Shown here: in pieces, positions 17,776 to 27,715 of the stretch
Numbering within the stretch: the stretch's first letter is position 1
Layout: every line of letters starts with the position of its first letter
NCBI RefSeq assembly: GCF_018336155.1
Contig: NZ_JAGYHF010000003.1
Location: forward strand, 62,001 to 126,000
Origin: Pseudomonas rustica
Lineage (GTDB): Bacteria > Pseudomonadota > Gammaproteobacteria > Pseudomonadales > Pseudomonadaceae
Direction of reading: 5' to 3'
DNA: 64,000 bases
Made by a program: the position numbers and the translations under genes
The notes under the pieces: generated by a model
Databases searched by the model: none
The model's input: only the letters and a program-made list of their open reading frames with translations
What the model was told of the DNA's origin: nothing

Positions 17776-19345
17776 GCGGTTTCGTCGACCCAGCGGTGTT
17801 CGAGACGGGTTTGGTTGCCTTGCGGCGGCGTGCCTTGGTGGCAGTCGATATCGCCGACGTTGAGTCCGCGATCGAGCAGGCGCTGGCGCAGGGCGAACAA
17901 GTTATTTTCGATCAGGCCGGCGGTGTACGCCCGTTCGGCCCAGAGTTGGCCGGACAGACTGCCGGCGACCAGTTGCGCCTGAATCTGCATTGGCCCGAGC
18001 GGTTCCATGTCGAACGCCAGATCGACGCGCCACAGTTGCTGCTTGGGCTCGCGTTCGTCACGGCGTTCGTTCGGTTGCGGCTGCCGTTCCGGTGCCTCTT
18101 CACGCTGGAATTTGACCTGCAACGGCACGATGTCTTGCATATTTCGCATGGGGATTTCCAACTGCCAGGTGCTCAGCAGACGGCCGTCATCGGTGACGCC
18201 GGTCTGTTCAAGACTCGACAGTTGATGGCTTTGCAGGCGCGACACAGCAGCGGCGGCGAGGCGCAGCAGATGCTCCAGATCGCCTTCGCCATCCAGGCTT
18301 TGCAGCAGGCGGTCGGGCAGGGGGAAGCTGCTCGGTACCGGTTTCGCGCTGACCTGGCCGAGGGTGCCGAGGGCATTGCGGACGAAACTCGGCAGCGCTT
18401 GCGCCAAAGTGTTGGCCGCGATGATTGCGTTGAAACTGGCGTTGCCCGGCGCTCCGGCGACAGTTGCGCGATCAGTTTGAGCAGATCGGCTTTGATGTCC
18501 GGGGTCAGGGTTGGGTTCTGCCCGGTGAGCAATTTGGCTTCGAGGAAGGCGCCGCTGTTGGCCAAGGCCAGCGCCACGCCTTTGGAAGTGGTCATTTGCT
18601 GCAGATCGGGGAGGCTGGCGAGCAGTTTGTCGACCGCCGCACGCAAGTCCGCTGAAGTTTGATCGTTATCCGCCGGCAGATTTTGCAGTGCATTCAGCAG
18701 ACCGCTCAGAGACGCTTGGCGACTTTGCTGGCCGACCAGTTGCTGACTGACGGCCAGTTGTGCCTGCCGGCTGCTCAGGGGCAGGAATTTCAGGGTTTGC
18801 GCATCTTCTACCAACGCCGAGAGCAACGTGCCGATGCGCAGCGGTTGCGGGCTGTCGATGGTCAGCGTGCTGCCGCTCTGCGCGGTGTTGAGCAAACTGA
18901 CCAGCGAGCGGAACACCGTCGCTTGCCCCGGCGTTTGCGGCAGTACCTGCGAAGTCAGGACCTTGCCTTGCAGCAACGTGCCCACGGGCAATTGCGACGT
19001 ATCAATGCGGGTGAGGGCGGCGACGCTGCTGGCGATGGCCTGTTGCACGGTGATCGCCAGGTTGCCGGCCGAGGGTTGGGTGATCGCAATGCTGGTGCCT
19101 TGCAGCAATGGCAGATTGCTGGTCGCTTGCACGGTGGTCTGGCGGCCGCTGTCCAGCGTCACTTTGAGCAACAATTGAAAGGTCTGATCCGCCTGCTTCA
19201 GCGACAACACCTCGGCCTTGGCACTCTGGCCGGCGCCGATCAAGCCTTCGACCGGTGTCAGCAGCTTGAGCAGCTCACCGACCTGCGGGCGAGCAGTCGC
19301 CGGTGTGGCCTGCGGGAGCGGAAGGATGTTCATTTCGCCTGTCAT
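17772..19345 (-). pseudogene. fliK: Flagellar hook-length control protein FliK, apparent frameshift
   Basis: FliK measures hook length and flips FlhB to filament export. The N-terminal part (from MTGEMNILPLPQ, about 300 residues) and the C-terminal switch domain (LWRVDLAFDMEPLGPMQIQA, LWAERAYTAGLIENN) lie in different frames. The break is near 18452-18457: adding one G to CCGGA (minus strand) would give LSPGAPGNASFNAII and one continuous protein of about 525 residues. No slippery heptamer is seen, so this is a mutation or a sequencing error in a short G/C run. An ATG at 19333 is an alternative start. Confidence 0.8.
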
Positions 19346-19543
19346 ACAGTGAAACAACCTTTAGAAAATGCACTCTGGGGAGTCGGGCACGCCATGTATA
19401 ATGCCGCCCGTCTTGCGATTCGTTCAAAAAAACATAGCAATTGTTTGACGCAGCTCTCTAGATCGAGCCGTCATTGCATTTATGCTGCATCTCTTTAACG
19501 GCCGCGCCAGAGCCGACTTGAACCGTATAAGGCCCGTGATACC

Positions 19544-20179
19544 TTGACCAGTCCTGTCCTGCAAACTGTTGCCCTCGCGTGTGAACGTGACCTGCGGCTG
19601 CTCTTCGAGAATCTCGAATTGAGACTGGCCAGTGGCGATATGGTGCAAATCAGCGGTCCCAACGGCAGCGGTAAAACCAGTTTATTACGCCTGTTGGCCG
19701 GATTGATGCAGCCGACCGACGGTCAAGTCCTGCTCAACGGTTTGCCGCTGACTGAACAGCGCAGCGAACTGGCGCGCAACCTGTTGTGGATCGGCCATGC
19801 TGCCGGGATCAAGGATTTGCTGACCCCGGAAGAGAATCTCTCGTGGCTCTGCGCCCTGCATCATCCCGCCGAACGCGAGGCGATCTGGCAAGCGCTGGCA
19901 GCCGTAGGATTGCGCGGTTTCGAAGATGTTCCCTGCCACAGCTTGTCCGCCGGCCAGCAACGCCGCGTGGCGCTGGCGCGGTTGTATCTCGACAGCCCGC
20001 CGCTGTGGATTCTCGACGAGCCGTTCACCGCCCTCGATAAACAAGGCGTGGCGCAACTTGAAGAACATCTGGCCAACCATTGTGAACGTGGCGGTCTGGT
20101 GGTGTTGACCACGCACCACACGCTGAGCCGGATGCCGGCCGGTTATCGCGATATCGATTTGGGGAACTGGGCAGTATGA
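19544..20179 (+). CDS. ccmA: Haem exporter ATPase CcmA
   Basis: 211 residues, TTG start, first gene of the System I cytochrome c maturation operon. It is the ABC ATPase of CcmABCD, releasing haem-loaded CcmE: Walker A GPNGSGKT (about 35), signature SLSAGQQRR (about 130) and Walker B LWILDEPF (about 150). A TATAAT lies about 140 bases upstream (19397-19402) in the fliK-ccmA divergent gap, but I see no good -35 with it. The stop overlaps the ccmB start. Confidence 0.96.
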   Translation: MTSPVLQTVALACERDLRLLFENLELRLASGDMVQISGPNGSGKTSLLRLLAGLMQPTDGQVLLNGLPLTEQRSELARNLLWIGHAAGIKDLLTPEENLSWLCALHHPAEREAIWQALAAVGLRGFEDVPCHSLSAGQQRRVALARLYLDSPPLWILDEPFTALDKQGVAQLEEHLANHCERGGLVVLTTHHTLSRMPAGYRDIDLGNWAV

Positions 20180-20844
20180 GTGTCTTCGGCCTGCTGGTTG
20201 CCCGTGAATCGCGACTGCTGTTTCGCCGCCCGGCGGAGCTGGCCAATCCGCTGATTTTCTTCGCCATCGTCATCGCTTTGTTCCCGCTGGCCGTCGGCCC
20301 GGAAACTCAAGTGTTGCAAAACCTGTCCCCGGGGTTAGTCTGGGTGGCGGCGCTTTTGTCGGTCCTGCTCTCGCTGGACGGGCTTTTCCGCAGTGATTTC
20401 GAAGACGGATCCCTGGAACAGTGGGTCCTTTCGTCGCACCCCCTGCCACTACTGGTATTGGCCAAGGTGCTGGCACACTGGCTTTTCTCCGGTCTGGCAC
20501 TGGTTTTGCTCTCACCTCTGCTGGCGTTGATGCTCGGTTTGCCTGCCGCGTGTCTGCCGGTTTTGTTGCTGTCGTTGTTGCTGGGTACACCGGTGCTGAG
20601 CTTGCTCGGCGCGGTGGGCGCGGCACTGACGGTCGGTTTGAAACGCGGCGGCCTGTTGTTGGCGCTGCTGATTCTGCCGTTGTACATCCCGGTGTTGATC
20701 CTTGGCAGTGGCGCCTTGCAGGCCGCCCTCCAAGGCATGCCGGCGACCGGGTATCTGCTGTGGCTTGGTAGCCTGACCGCCCTGGCGATCACCCTGACAC
20801 CTTTTGCAATAGCTGCTGGCCTGAAGATCAGCGTCGGCGAATAA
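20176..20844 (+). CDS. ccmB: Haem exporter permease CcmB
   Basis: 222 residues with six predicted membrane helices and the family-typical N-terminus [20 protein letters not shown]. It is the membrane partner of CcmA in the complex that frees holo-CcmE. It overlaps ccmA by four bases and is followed by a 79-base gap with a perfect palindrome before ccmC. Confidence 0.95.
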   Translation: MSVFGLLVARESRLLFRRPAELANPLIFFAIVIALFPLAVGPETQVLQNLSPGLVWVAALLSVLLSLDGLFRSDFEDGSLEQWVLSSHPLPLLVLAKVLAHWLFSGLALVLLSPLLALMLGLPAACLPVLLLSLLLGTPVLSLLGAVGAALTVGLKRGGLLLALLILPLYIPVLILGSGALQAALQGMPATGYLLWLGSLTALAITLTPFAIAAGLKISVGE

Positions 20845-20850
20845 TGAGGT

Positions 20851-20869
20851 CTGATCAAAATTTGATCAG
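20851..20869. other. Perfect 9-base palindrome between ccmB and ccmC
   Basis: CTGATCAAA and TTTGATCAG flank a single central A, a 19-base odd palindrome. It may form a hairpin in the operon mRNA or be a dimeric operator. There is no T-run after it, so it is not a standard terminator. Confidence 0.5.
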
Positions 20870-20923
20870 CAAAGACCCAAATGCCAGCTCACATCGATGA
20901 GCGGCACCCGTGATGGAAACAGT

Positions 20924-21679
20924 ATGAACTGGACCTGGTTTCACAAGCTCGGCTCACCGAAGTGGTTCTACGGCATCAGCAGCAAGTTCTTGCCGTGGCT
21001 GAGCATCGCAGCGTTGCTGTTGATTGGCGTCGGCGTCGTCTGGGGCCTGGCCTTCGCGCCGCCGGACTACCAGCAAGGCAACAGCTTTCGCATCATCTAT
21101 ATCCACGTGCCTGCCGCGATGCTCGCGCAGTCGATCTACGTGATGCTGGCGGTGTGCGGCATTGTCGGTCTGGTGTGGAAGATGAAACTGGCTGACGTCG
21201 CCCTGCAATGCGCAGCGCCGATCGGTGCCTGGATGACCGCCGTGGCGCTGGTCACCGGGGCGATCTGGGGCAAACCGACCTGGGGTTCGTGGTGGGTCTG
21301 GGATGCGCGGCTGACCTCGATGCTGATTCTGCTGTTCCTGTATTTCGGCGTGATTGCGCTGGGCAATGCCATCAGCAATCGCGACAGCGCCGCCAAGGCC
21401 TGCGCGGTGCTGGCCATCGTCGGGGTGATCAACATCCCGATCATCAAATACTCGGTGGAGTGGTGGAACACCCTGCATCAGGGCGCGACCTTTACCCTCA
21501 CCGAAAAACCGGCGATGCCGGCGGAGATGTGGCTGCCGCTGTTGCTGACGGTACTGGGTTTCTACTGTTTCTTCGGCGCCGTGCTGTTGCTGCGCATGCG
21601 CCTTGAAGTGCTCAAGCGCGAAGCCCGCGCCAGTTGGGTGAAAGAAGAAGTACAGAACAGTCTGGAGGCCGCTCGATGA
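20924..21679 (+). CDS. ccmC: Haem delivery protein CcmC
   Basis: 251 residues from the ATG giving [19 protein letters not shown]; an in-frame ATG nine codons earlier is less typical of the family. CcmC presents haem to CcmE in the periplasm. The WWD haem-handling motif is seen in [15 protein letters not shown], between conserved His residues, with six membrane helices. The stop overlaps the ccmD start. Confidence 0.95.
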   Translation: MNWTWFHKLGSPKWFYGISSKFLPWLSIAALLLIGVGVVWGLAFAPPDYQQGNSFRIIYIHVPAAMLAQSIYVMLAVCGIVGLVWKMKLADVALQCAAPIGAWMTAVALVTGAIWGKPTWGSWWVWDARLTSMLILLFLYFGVIALGNAISNRDSAAKACAVLAIVGVINIPIIKYSVEWWNTLHQGATFTLTEKPAMPAEMWLPLLLTVLGFYCFFGAVLLLRMRLEVLKREARASWVKEEVQNSLEAAR

Positions 21680-21852
21680 GTTTTGCTTCATTCGGCGATT
21701 TTCTCGCCATGGGCCATCATGGCCTTTATGTCTGGTCGGCCTACGGCATCTGTCTGGCGGTACTGGCGCTGAACGTGGCGGCGCCGATCCTGGCCCGCAA
21801 GCGGTATCTGCAACAAGAGGCGCGTCGTCTGCGCCGGGAGAACGGCAAGTGA
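21676..21852 (+). CDS. ccmD: Haem exporter accessory protein CcmD
   Basis: 58 residues. Short single-span membrane protein: [20 protein letters not shown] then a basic tail [17 protein letters not shown]. CcmD is needed for release of holo-CcmE from the CcmABC complex. It overlaps both neighbours (ATGA with ccmC, GTGA with ccmE). Confidence 0.93.
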   Translation: MSFASFGDFLAMGHHGLYVWSAYGICLAVLALNVAAPILARKRYLQQEARRLRRENGK

Positions 21853-22304
21853 ATCCGCTGCGCAAGAAACGTCTGATCATCATTCTGGCCATTCTGGTCG
21901 GGGTCGGCGCTGCCGTCGGCCTGGCCCTTAGCGCCCTGCAGCAGAACATCAACTTGTTCTATACGCCGACGCAGATCGCCAACGGCGAAGCACCGCAAGA
22001 CACGCGCATCCGTGCCGGTGGCATGGTTGAGAAGGGCTCGCTGCAACGTTCACCGGACTCGCTGGACGTCAAATTCGTCGTCACCGATTTCAACAAATCC
22101 GTGACCATCACCTATCGCGGCATCCTCCCGGACTTGTTCCGCGAAGGGCAGGGCATCGTGGCGCTGGGCAAGATCAACGCTGATGGCGTGGTCGTCGCCG
22201 ACGAAGTGCTGGCCAAACACGACGAGAAGTACATGCCGCCGGAAGTGACCAAAGCCTTGAAAGACAGCGGTCAATCCGCCCCAACACCTGCGAAGGAGGG
22301 TTGA
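21849..22304 (+). CDS. ccmE: Haem chaperone CcmE
   Basis: 151 residues, GTG start. An N-terminal membrane anchor ([20 protein letters not shown]) is followed by a periplasmic OB-fold domain. Haem attaches covalently to H124 in [13 protein letters not shown], with the nearby Tyr also conserved. The C-terminus is a flexible Ser/Pro tail. It passes haem from CcmC to CcmF. Confidence 0.96.
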   Translation: MNPLRKKRLIIILAILVGVGAAVGLALSALQQNINLFYTPTQIANGEAPQDTRIRAGGMVEKGSLQRSPDSLDVKFVVTDFNKSVTITYRGILPDLFREGQGIVALGKINADGVVVADEVLAKHDEKYMPPEVTKALKDSGQSAPTPAKEG

Positions 22305-22307
22305 TCC

Positions 22308-24296
22308 ATGACGTCGGCGATTTTTATTCCTGAGTTGGGCCATCTGGCGATGATTCTGGCGCTGTGTTTTGCGCTGGTGCAGGCCGTGGTGCCATTGATT
22401 GGCGCCTGGCGCGGCGACCGTTTCTGGATGAGTCTGGCCCAGCCGGCCGCGTGGGGGCAGTTTGCGTTTTTGCTGTTCGCCTTCGGCGCCTTGACCTACG
22501 CGTTCATGGTCGACGACTTCTCCGTCGCCTACGTGGCGAACAACTCGAATACCGCGTTGCCGTGGTATTACAAATTCAGCGCCGTGTGGGGTGCCCACGA
22601 AGGTTCGTTGCTGCTGTGGGCACTGATTCTTGGCGGCTGGACGTTCGCGGTGTCGGTGTTCTCCCGCCAGTTGCCGCAAGTCATGCTCGCCCGCGTGCTG
22701 GCGGTGATGGGCATGATCAGCACCGGTTTCCTGTTGTTCCTGATCCTCACGTCCAACCCGTTCAAACGCATCCTGCCGCAAATGCCGAGCAACGGCGCTG
22801 ACCTCAACCCATTGCTGCAAGACATCGGCCTGATCGTTCACCCGCCGATGCTGTACATGGGTTATGTCGGTTTTTCGGTGGCCTTCGCTTTCGCCATCGC
22901 CGCGTTGATGGGTGGTCGACTGGATGCGGCGTGGGCGCGCTGGTCGCGTCCGTGGACGATCGTCGCCTGGGCCTTCCTCGGCATCGGCATCACCCTCGGT
23001 TCGTGGTGGGCTTACTACGAACTCGGCTGGGGTGGCTGGTGGTTCTGGGATCCGGTAGAAAACGCCTCTTTCATGCCTTGGCTGGTCGGTACCGCATTGA
23101 TTCACTCGCTGGCGGTCACGGAAAAACGTGGCGTGTTCAAGAGCTGGACGGTGTTGCTGGCGATTGCGGCATTCTCGCTGAGCCTGCTCGGCACCTTCCT
23201 TGTGCGTTCCGGCGTACTGACCTCGGTACACGCGTTCGCCTCCGATCCTGAACGCGGCGTGTTTATTCTGATCTTCCTGCTGTTTGTGGTCGGTGGTTCG
23301 TTGACGCTGTTTGCGTTGCGCGCACCAGTGGTGAAGAGTCAGGTCGGCTTCAACCTGTGGTCGCGGGAAACCCTGCTGCTGGGCAACAACCTGGTGCTGG
23401 TCGTGGCCGCGTCGATGATCCTGCTTGGCACCCTCTATCCGCTGATTCTCGATGCGATCAGCGGCGCCAAGCTGTCGGTCGGCCCGCCGTACTTCAACGC
23501 GCTGTTCATTCCTTTGATGGCGCTGTTGATGGTGGTGATGGCAATCGGCATGGTCGTGCGCTGGAAAGACACCCCGGTGAAATGGCTGGTGAACATGCTG
23601 ACCCCGGTGTTGCTGGGTAGCGTGGCGCTGGCTGTGGTTGCCGGTATCGCTTACGGCGATTTCAACTGGGCGGTGATCGCGACCTTCCTGCTCGCCGCGT
23701 GGGTATTGCTCGCCGGTGTGCGCGATATTTTCGACAAGACTCGTCACAAAGGCCTGATCAAAGGCTTGCCGACCCTGACCCGCAGCTATTGGGGCATGCA
23801 GATCGCTCACCTCGGCATCGCCGTGTGCGCGTTGGGCGTGGTGTTGTCGAGTCAGAACAGTGCCGAGCGTGACCTGCGTCTGGCGCCGGGCGAGTCGATG
23901 GATCTGGCCGGTTATCACTTCGTCTTCGAAGGCGCCAAGCACTTCGAAGGGCCGAACTTCACGTCTGACAAAGGCACCATCCGCGTCATTCGCAATGGCA
24001 AGGAAATCAGCGTGCTGCACCCGGAAAAACGTCTGTACACCGTGCAGAACTCGGTGATGACCGAAGCCGGGATCGACGCCGGTTTCACCCGTGACTTGTA
24101 TGTCGCCCTCGGCGAGCCGCTGGATAACGGCGCGTGGGCCGTGCGCGTGCACGTCAAACCGTTCGTGCGCTGGATCTGGTTCGGCGGTTTGCTGACCGGG
24201 CTCGGTGGCTTGCTGGCGGCGCTCGATCGACGTTATCGGGTCAAGGTGAAATCCAAGGTGCGTGAAGCACTGGGCATGACGGGAGCGGCTGCATGA
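22308..24296 (+). CDS. ccmF: Cytochrome c haem lyase subunit CcmF
   Basis: 662 residues, the largest Ccm protein, with about 14-15 membrane helices. It carries the WWD motif in ELGWGGWWFWDPVENASF and conserved His residues that bind haem b and holo-CcmE. With CcmH and CcmI it ligates haem to apocytochrome CXXCH motifs. It overlaps ccmG by four bases. Confidence 0.96.
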   Translation: MTSAIFIPELGHLAMILALCFALVQAVVPLIGAWRGDRFWMSLAQPAAWGQFAFLLFAFGALTYAFMVDDFSVAYVANNSNTALPWYYKFSAVWGAHEGSLLLWALILGGWTFAVSVFSRQLPQVMLARVLAVMGMISTGFLLFLILTSNPFKRILPQMPSNGADLNPLLQDIGLIVHPPMLYMGYVGFSVAFAFAIAALMGGRLDAAWARWSRPWTIVAWAFLGIGITLGSWWAYYELGWGGWWFWDPVENASFMPWLVGTALIHSLAVTEKRGVFKSWTVLLAIAAFSLSLLGTFLVRSGVLTSVHAFASDPERGVFILIFLLFVVGGSLTLFALRAPVVKSQVGFNLWSRETLLLGNNLVLVVAASMILLGTLYPLILDAISGAKLSVGPPYFNALFIPLMALLMVVMAIGMVVRWKDTPVKWLVNMLTPVLLGSVALAVVAGIAYGDFNWAVIATFLLAAWVLLAGVRDIFDKTRHKGLIKGLPTLTRSYWGMQIAHLGIAVCALGVVLSSQNSAERDLRLAPGESMDLAGYHFVFEGAKHFEGPNFTSDKGTIRVIRNGKEISVLHPEKRLYTVQNSVMTEAGIDAGFTRDLYVALGEPLDNGAWAVRVHVKPFVRWIWFGGLLTGLGGLLAALDRRYRVKVKSKVREALGMTGAAA

Positions 24297-24829
24297 GACG
24301 TTGGTTGATGCTGGTGCCATTGGCGATTTTTCTGCTGGTGGCGGTGTTTCTGTATCGCGGTTTGTACCTTGATCCGTCGGAGCTGCCGTCGGCGATGATC
24401 AACAAGCCATTCCCGGAGTTTTCCCTGCCGAGCGTGCAGGGCGACAAGACCCTGACCAAGGCTGACATTCTTGGCAAACCGGCGCTGGTCAATGTGTGGG
24501 GCACCTGGTGCATTTCCTGCCGGGTCGAGCATCCGGTGCTGAACAAACTCGCCGAGCGTGGCGTGGTGATCTATGGCATCAACTACAAAGACACCAACGC
24601 CGATGCCTTGAAGTGGTTGAGCGAATTTCACAACCCGTACGTGCTGGACATCCGTGACGACGAAGGTTCGCTGGGCCTGAATCTCGGTGTGTACGGCGCG
24701 CCGGAGACCTTTTTCATCGACGCCAAAGGCATCATCCGCGACAAATACGTCGGCGTGATCGACGAGCAAGTCTGGCGCGAAAAACTCGCGGCCAAATATC
24801 AGGCGCTGGTCGATGAGGCAAAGCCATGA
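24293..24829 (+). CDS. ccmG: Thiol:disulfide oxidoreductase CcmG (DsbE)
   Basis: 178 residues. An N-terminal membrane anchor precedes a TlpA-type thioredoxin fold with active site WGTWCISCRVEHP and the cis-Pro region YGAPETFFID. It keeps the apocytochrome cysteines reduced. It overlaps ccmF and ccmH by four bases each. Confidence 0.95.
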   Translation: MRRWLMLVPLAIFLLVAVFLYRGLYLDPSELPSAMINKPFPEFSLPSVQGDKTLTKADILGKPALVNVWGTWCISCRVEHPVLNKLAERGVVIYGINYKDTNADALKWLSEFHNPYVLDIRDDEGSLGLNLGVYGAPETFFIDAKGIIRDKYVGVIDEQVWREKLAAKYQALVDEAKP

Positions 24830-25296
24830 AGCGTTTTCTAGCTGCCGTGGTATTGGGTTTGAGTCTGGTTGGCGTGGCTCATGCCGCCATCGACACCTAC
24901 GAATTCGCCAAAGAAGGCGATCGCGAGCGCTTCCGCGAACTGACCAAGGAACTGCGCTGCCCCAAGTGCCAGAACCAGGACATCGCTGACTCCAACGCAC
25001 CGATTGCCGCTGACCTGCGCAAAGAGATTTTCCGCATGCTCGGCGAGGGCAAGGACAACCAGCAGATCATCGACTTCATGGTCGATCGCTACGGTGATTT
25101 CGTCCGCTACAAACCGGCACTCAACGCCAAGACCGCGCTGCTGTGGTTCGGCCCGGCCGGTCTGCTGCTCGGTGGCTTCGTGGTGATCGCGGTGATCGTC
25201 CGCCGTCGTCGCGGTCAACGCGCCGACACCCCGCAATCGCTGTCCACCGAAGAGCGTCAGCGCCTCGACCAACTGTTGGATAAAAACCAAGAATGA
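24826..25296 (+). CDS. ccmH: Cytochrome c maturation protein CcmH
   Basis: 156 residues: signal peptide ending near VAHA, then the redox motif [19 protein letters not shown] and one C-terminal membrane helix ([20 protein letters not shown]). As usual in Pseudomonas, the TPR part found fused in E. coli CcmH is a separate gene, the downstream ccmI. It overlaps ccmI by four bases. Confidence 0.95.
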   Translation: MKRFLAAVVLGLSLVGVAHAAIDTYEFAKEGDRERFRELTKELRCPKCQNQDIADSNAPIAADLRKEIFRMLGEGKDNQQIIDFMVDRYGDFVRYKPALNAKTALLWFGPAGLLLGGFVVIAVIVRRRRGQRADTPQSLSTEERQRLDQLLDKNQE

Positions 25297-26495
25297 TTGA
25301 TTTCTGGCTTGCCGCAGGGCTGTTGCTTCTGGTCGCCCTGAGTTTCCTGCTGATCCCGGTTCTGCGTGAACGTCGCGCCCAGCGTGAAGAGGATCGTACT
25401 GCCCTGAACGTCGCGTTGTACGAGGAGCGCGTTGCCGAGTTGCAATCGCAACAGGCCGAAGGCGTGCTCGACGCGGCGCAAATGGACAGCGGTCGCGCGG
25501 AAGCGGCGCGTGAGTTGCTGGCCGATACCGAAGGGGTTGCGGCGCCACGGGTCTCCCGATTGGGCAAACCGTTGCCGCTGCTGGCCGCCGTGCTGGTTCC
25601 GGTGCTGGGGCTGGGCTTGTACATGCATTTCGGTGCCGTGGAAAAAGTCGAACTGACCCGCGAATTCGCCGAAGCACCGAAGTCGATGGAAGAGATGACC
25701 CAGCGTCTGGAGCGCGCCGTTGCCGCGCAACCGGATTCCGCTGAGGGCGTGTACTTCCTCGGCCGTACCTACATGGCTCAGGATCGTCCGGCGGACGCAG
25801 CGAAGATGTTCGAGCGCGCCGCCAATCTCGCCGGTCGCCAGCCGGAACTGCTCGGCCAGTGGGCGCAGGCGCAGTATTTTGCCGATGGCAAAAAGTGGTC
25901 GGACAAAATTCAGGCACTGACCGACGAAGCACTCAAGGCTGACCCGAAAGAAGTCACCAGCCTCGGTCTGCTCGGCATCGCCGCGTTCGAAGGCGAGCGC
26001 TATCAGCAAGCCATCGATTACTGGAACCGTTTGCTTGCGCAATTGCCGCCGGACGACAATTCCCGTGCCGCGCTGGAAGGCGGAATCAAGCGCGCTGCCG
26101 AACGTCTGGAAGCCAGCGGCGGCAAGGTCGCTGCGGCGCCCGCACCGGCGAAAGCTGCGCTGTTGAAAGTCAGCGTCGATCTGGCCAGCGAGCTCAAAAG
26201 CAAAGTGCAACCGGGCGACAGCGTGTTCATCTTCGCCCGCGCCACCTCCGGCCCACCGGCACCGTTGGCCGCCAAGCGCCTGACCGTGGCGGATCTGCCG
26301 GTGACCGTCGAACTGGGCGATGCCGACGCAATGATGCCGCAGTTGAAACTGTCGAACTTCCCTGAAGTCCAACTGGTTGCGCGCGTGTCCCGTGGCGGCC
26401 AACCGACTGCCGGGGAATGGGTCGGTCGCAGCGGCCCTCTGGCCAGCAGCACCACCGCGCTACAAACACTGACCATCGACAGCCCGGACAAATAA
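25293..26495 (+). CDS. ccmI: Apocytochrome c chaperone CcmI
   Basis: 400 residues. Two membrane helices at the N-terminus (about 1-25 and 95-115) frame a cytoplasmic loop. TPR repeats follow ([40 protein letters not shown]), and a C-terminal beta domain covers about 290-400. It holds the C-terminal helix of apocytochromes for the CcmF/H lyase. It is the last gene of the ccm operon proper; a lipoprotein gene starts 25 bases on. Confidence 0.94.
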   Translation: MIDFWLAAGLLLLVALSFLLIPVLRERRAQREEDRTALNVALYEERVAELQSQQAEGVLDAAQMDSGRAEAARELLADTEGVAAPRVSRLGKPLPLLAAVLVPVLGLGLYMHFGAVEKVELTREFAEAPKSMEEMTQRLERAVAAQPDSAEGVYFLGRTYMAQDRPADAAKMFERAANLAGRQPELLGQWAQAQYFADGKKWSDKIQALTDEALKADPKEVTSLGLLGIAAFEGERYQQAIDYWNRLLAQLPPDDNSRAALEGGIKRAAERLEASGGKVAAAPAPAKAALLKVSVDLASELKSKVQPGDSVFIFARATSGPPAPLAAKRLTVADLPVTVELGDADAMMPQLKLSNFPEVQLVARVSRGGQPTAGEWVGRSGPLASSTTALQTLTIDSPDK

Positions 26496-26520
26496 TCGGG
26501 CAAACAAGGAAAGCACCGCC

Positions 26521-26925
26521 ATGCACACCATCGCCCGAATCACAGTCCTCACACTGGCCCTGGGCTTGAGTGCATGTGCGGTGCAACGCCCGGAACCGAC
26601 GACCAACCTGCCGCCGATCCCGCCGTCACAACCGAGCCCGACCCCGTCGACCTCGCCAACACCGGGCAAAAGCATCCCGGCGAAACCGGCAAAACCCGTC
26701 CCGCGCACCTCAGCCAGCTTCGCCCCACCGCCGGGCGGCAACAGCCACTGGGATCAGAAACTCGGCGTCTACGTCCTCGACGACCAGACCAACACCTTCT
26801 ACCGCCAGCGCACCTACTACCGCTGGAACAACGGCTGGAGCCGCTCGATCAGCCCCAACGGCCCGTGGGAAGACACCAACATCCACGGCGTGCCACCGGG
26901 ACTGGGCAAGCAGTTCGGTGAATAA
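26521..26925 (+). CDS. Small Pro-rich lipoprotein downstream of ccmI
   Basis: 134 residues. The signal peptide ends in the lipobox LGLSAC, so it should be lipidated on Cys 19. The next ~50 residues are Pro/Thr/Ser-rich, then comes a compact Trp/Tyr-rich domain (WDQKLGVYVLDDQTNTFYRQ, YYRWNNGWSRS, GPWEDTNIHGVP). I do not know the family function; the YYRWNNGW pattern recalls small outer-membrane lipoproteins of unknown role. It is 25 bases behind ccmI and ends at a strong terminator, so it is probably co-transcribed with ccm. Confidence 0.8.
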   Translation: MHTIARITVLTLALGLSACAVQRPEPTTNLPPIPPSQPSPTPSTSPTPGKSIPAKPAKPVPRTSASFAPPPGGNSHWDQKLGVYVLDDQTNTFYRQRTYYRWNNGWSRSISPNGPWEDTNIHGVPPGLGKQFGE

Positions 26926-26928
26926 ATG

Positions 26929-26959
26929 AAAACGGCGATCCTCGGATCGCCGTTTTTTT
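26929..26959 (+). terminator. Rho-independent terminator of the ccm operon
   Basis: AACGGCGATC pairs with GATCGCCGTT around CTCG, followed by seven T. It begins just after the lipoprotein stop codon. Confidence 0.92.
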
Positions 26960-27000
26960 GTCTGCGTCATGCGCAAATCTTGAAGCGGCTCGAGAAATCC

Positions 27001-27089
27001 TGTGGGAGCGGGCTTGCTCGCGAAAGCGGTGTGTCAGGTTAGTAAAGGTCGACTGACACGACGCCTTCGCGAGCAAGCCCGCTCCCACA
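27001..27089. repeat. REP pair, family B, copy 2
   Basis: Inverted ends TGTGGGAGCGGGCTTGCTCG with GCGAA inner flanks. It lies between the ccm terminator and hicB. The following 150 bases are AT-rich with no supported gene. A single unpaired unit of the same family lies at 27682-27705 between hicB and the MFS gene. Confidence 0.9.
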
Positions 27090-27243
27090 GGGGAGTTCTG
27101 ATCGGAGATGCTTTTAATGCGATCAATCACATGTTGTAAAACAACCGGGCGTCGCTCTTATCGTTTATGTGTTTAAGTAAAAATAACTCTAGGGTTATTT
27201 ATAAAAGGCCGGGGCAAGTTGGCAAAAGCAAAGGAGATCCGTA

Positions 27244-27648
27244 ATGCAATACCCAATCTGCATCGAATGGGGCGACGAGAACACTGCCATCGGTATTCAG
27301 ATCCCCGATATTCCTGGCGCCGTGACGGCCGGGGATAGCTTTGAAGATGCCTACAATGCGGCCGTCGAAATAGCGCACATCATGCTGCAGGAGATTGCAG
27401 CAGATGGCGACGCTATTCCCATGCCGACCTCTGCCTCGGCGCACCGTAATAACCCGGAGTTCGCCGAGATGGGCTGGGGCATGCTCGAGCTGGATATCTC
27501 GCCGTATCTGGGCAAGACCGAGAAGGTCAACGTGACGCTCCCCGGTTACGTGATTCAGCGCATTGATCGTTATGTGCGCGAACACAACGTCAAAAGCCGC
27601 TCCTCCTTTCTGGCGGATGCGGCAATGGAGAAGCTGGTGCGGTATTAA
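27244..27648 (+). CDS. hicB: HicB-family antitoxin, no hicA partner
   Basis: 134 residues. The N-terminal HicB fold (YPICIEWGDENTAIGIQIPD, AVTAGDSFEDAYNAAVEI) is joined to a C-terminal ribbon-helix-helix domain (KVNVTLPGYVIQRIDRYVRE, SRSSFLADAAMEKL), so it can bind DNA as well as toxin. AAGGAGAT precedes the ATG. A HicA of about 60 residues would normally sit just upstream, but that interval has stops in all frames; only RVIYKRPGQ before the start faintly recalls a HicA tail. The upstream AT-rich region probably carries its promoter. Confidence 0.88.
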   Translation: MQYPICIEWGDENTAIGIQIPDIPGAVTAGDSFEDAYNAAVEIAHIMLQEIAADGDAIPMPTSASAHRNNPEFAEMGWGMLELDISPYLGKTEKVNVTLPGYVIQRIDRYVREHNVKSRSSFLADAAMEKLVRY

Positions 27649-27715
27649 CCGTCCTCGCTCCCTCAGGCCCGGTGAGTGACCTGTGGGAGCGAGCCTGCTC
27701 GCGAAGCTTTTGCAG

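Noticed and set aside
18440..18470. Programmed frameshift in fliK
   Set aside because: No slippery heptamer or following stem typical of programmed shifting is seen; a one-base deletion or sequencing error explains it more simply.
22050..24320. 756-residue minus-strand open frame across ccmE and ccmF
   Set aside because: Shadow of ccmF; low-complexity Arg/His/Gln protein with no recognisable fold.
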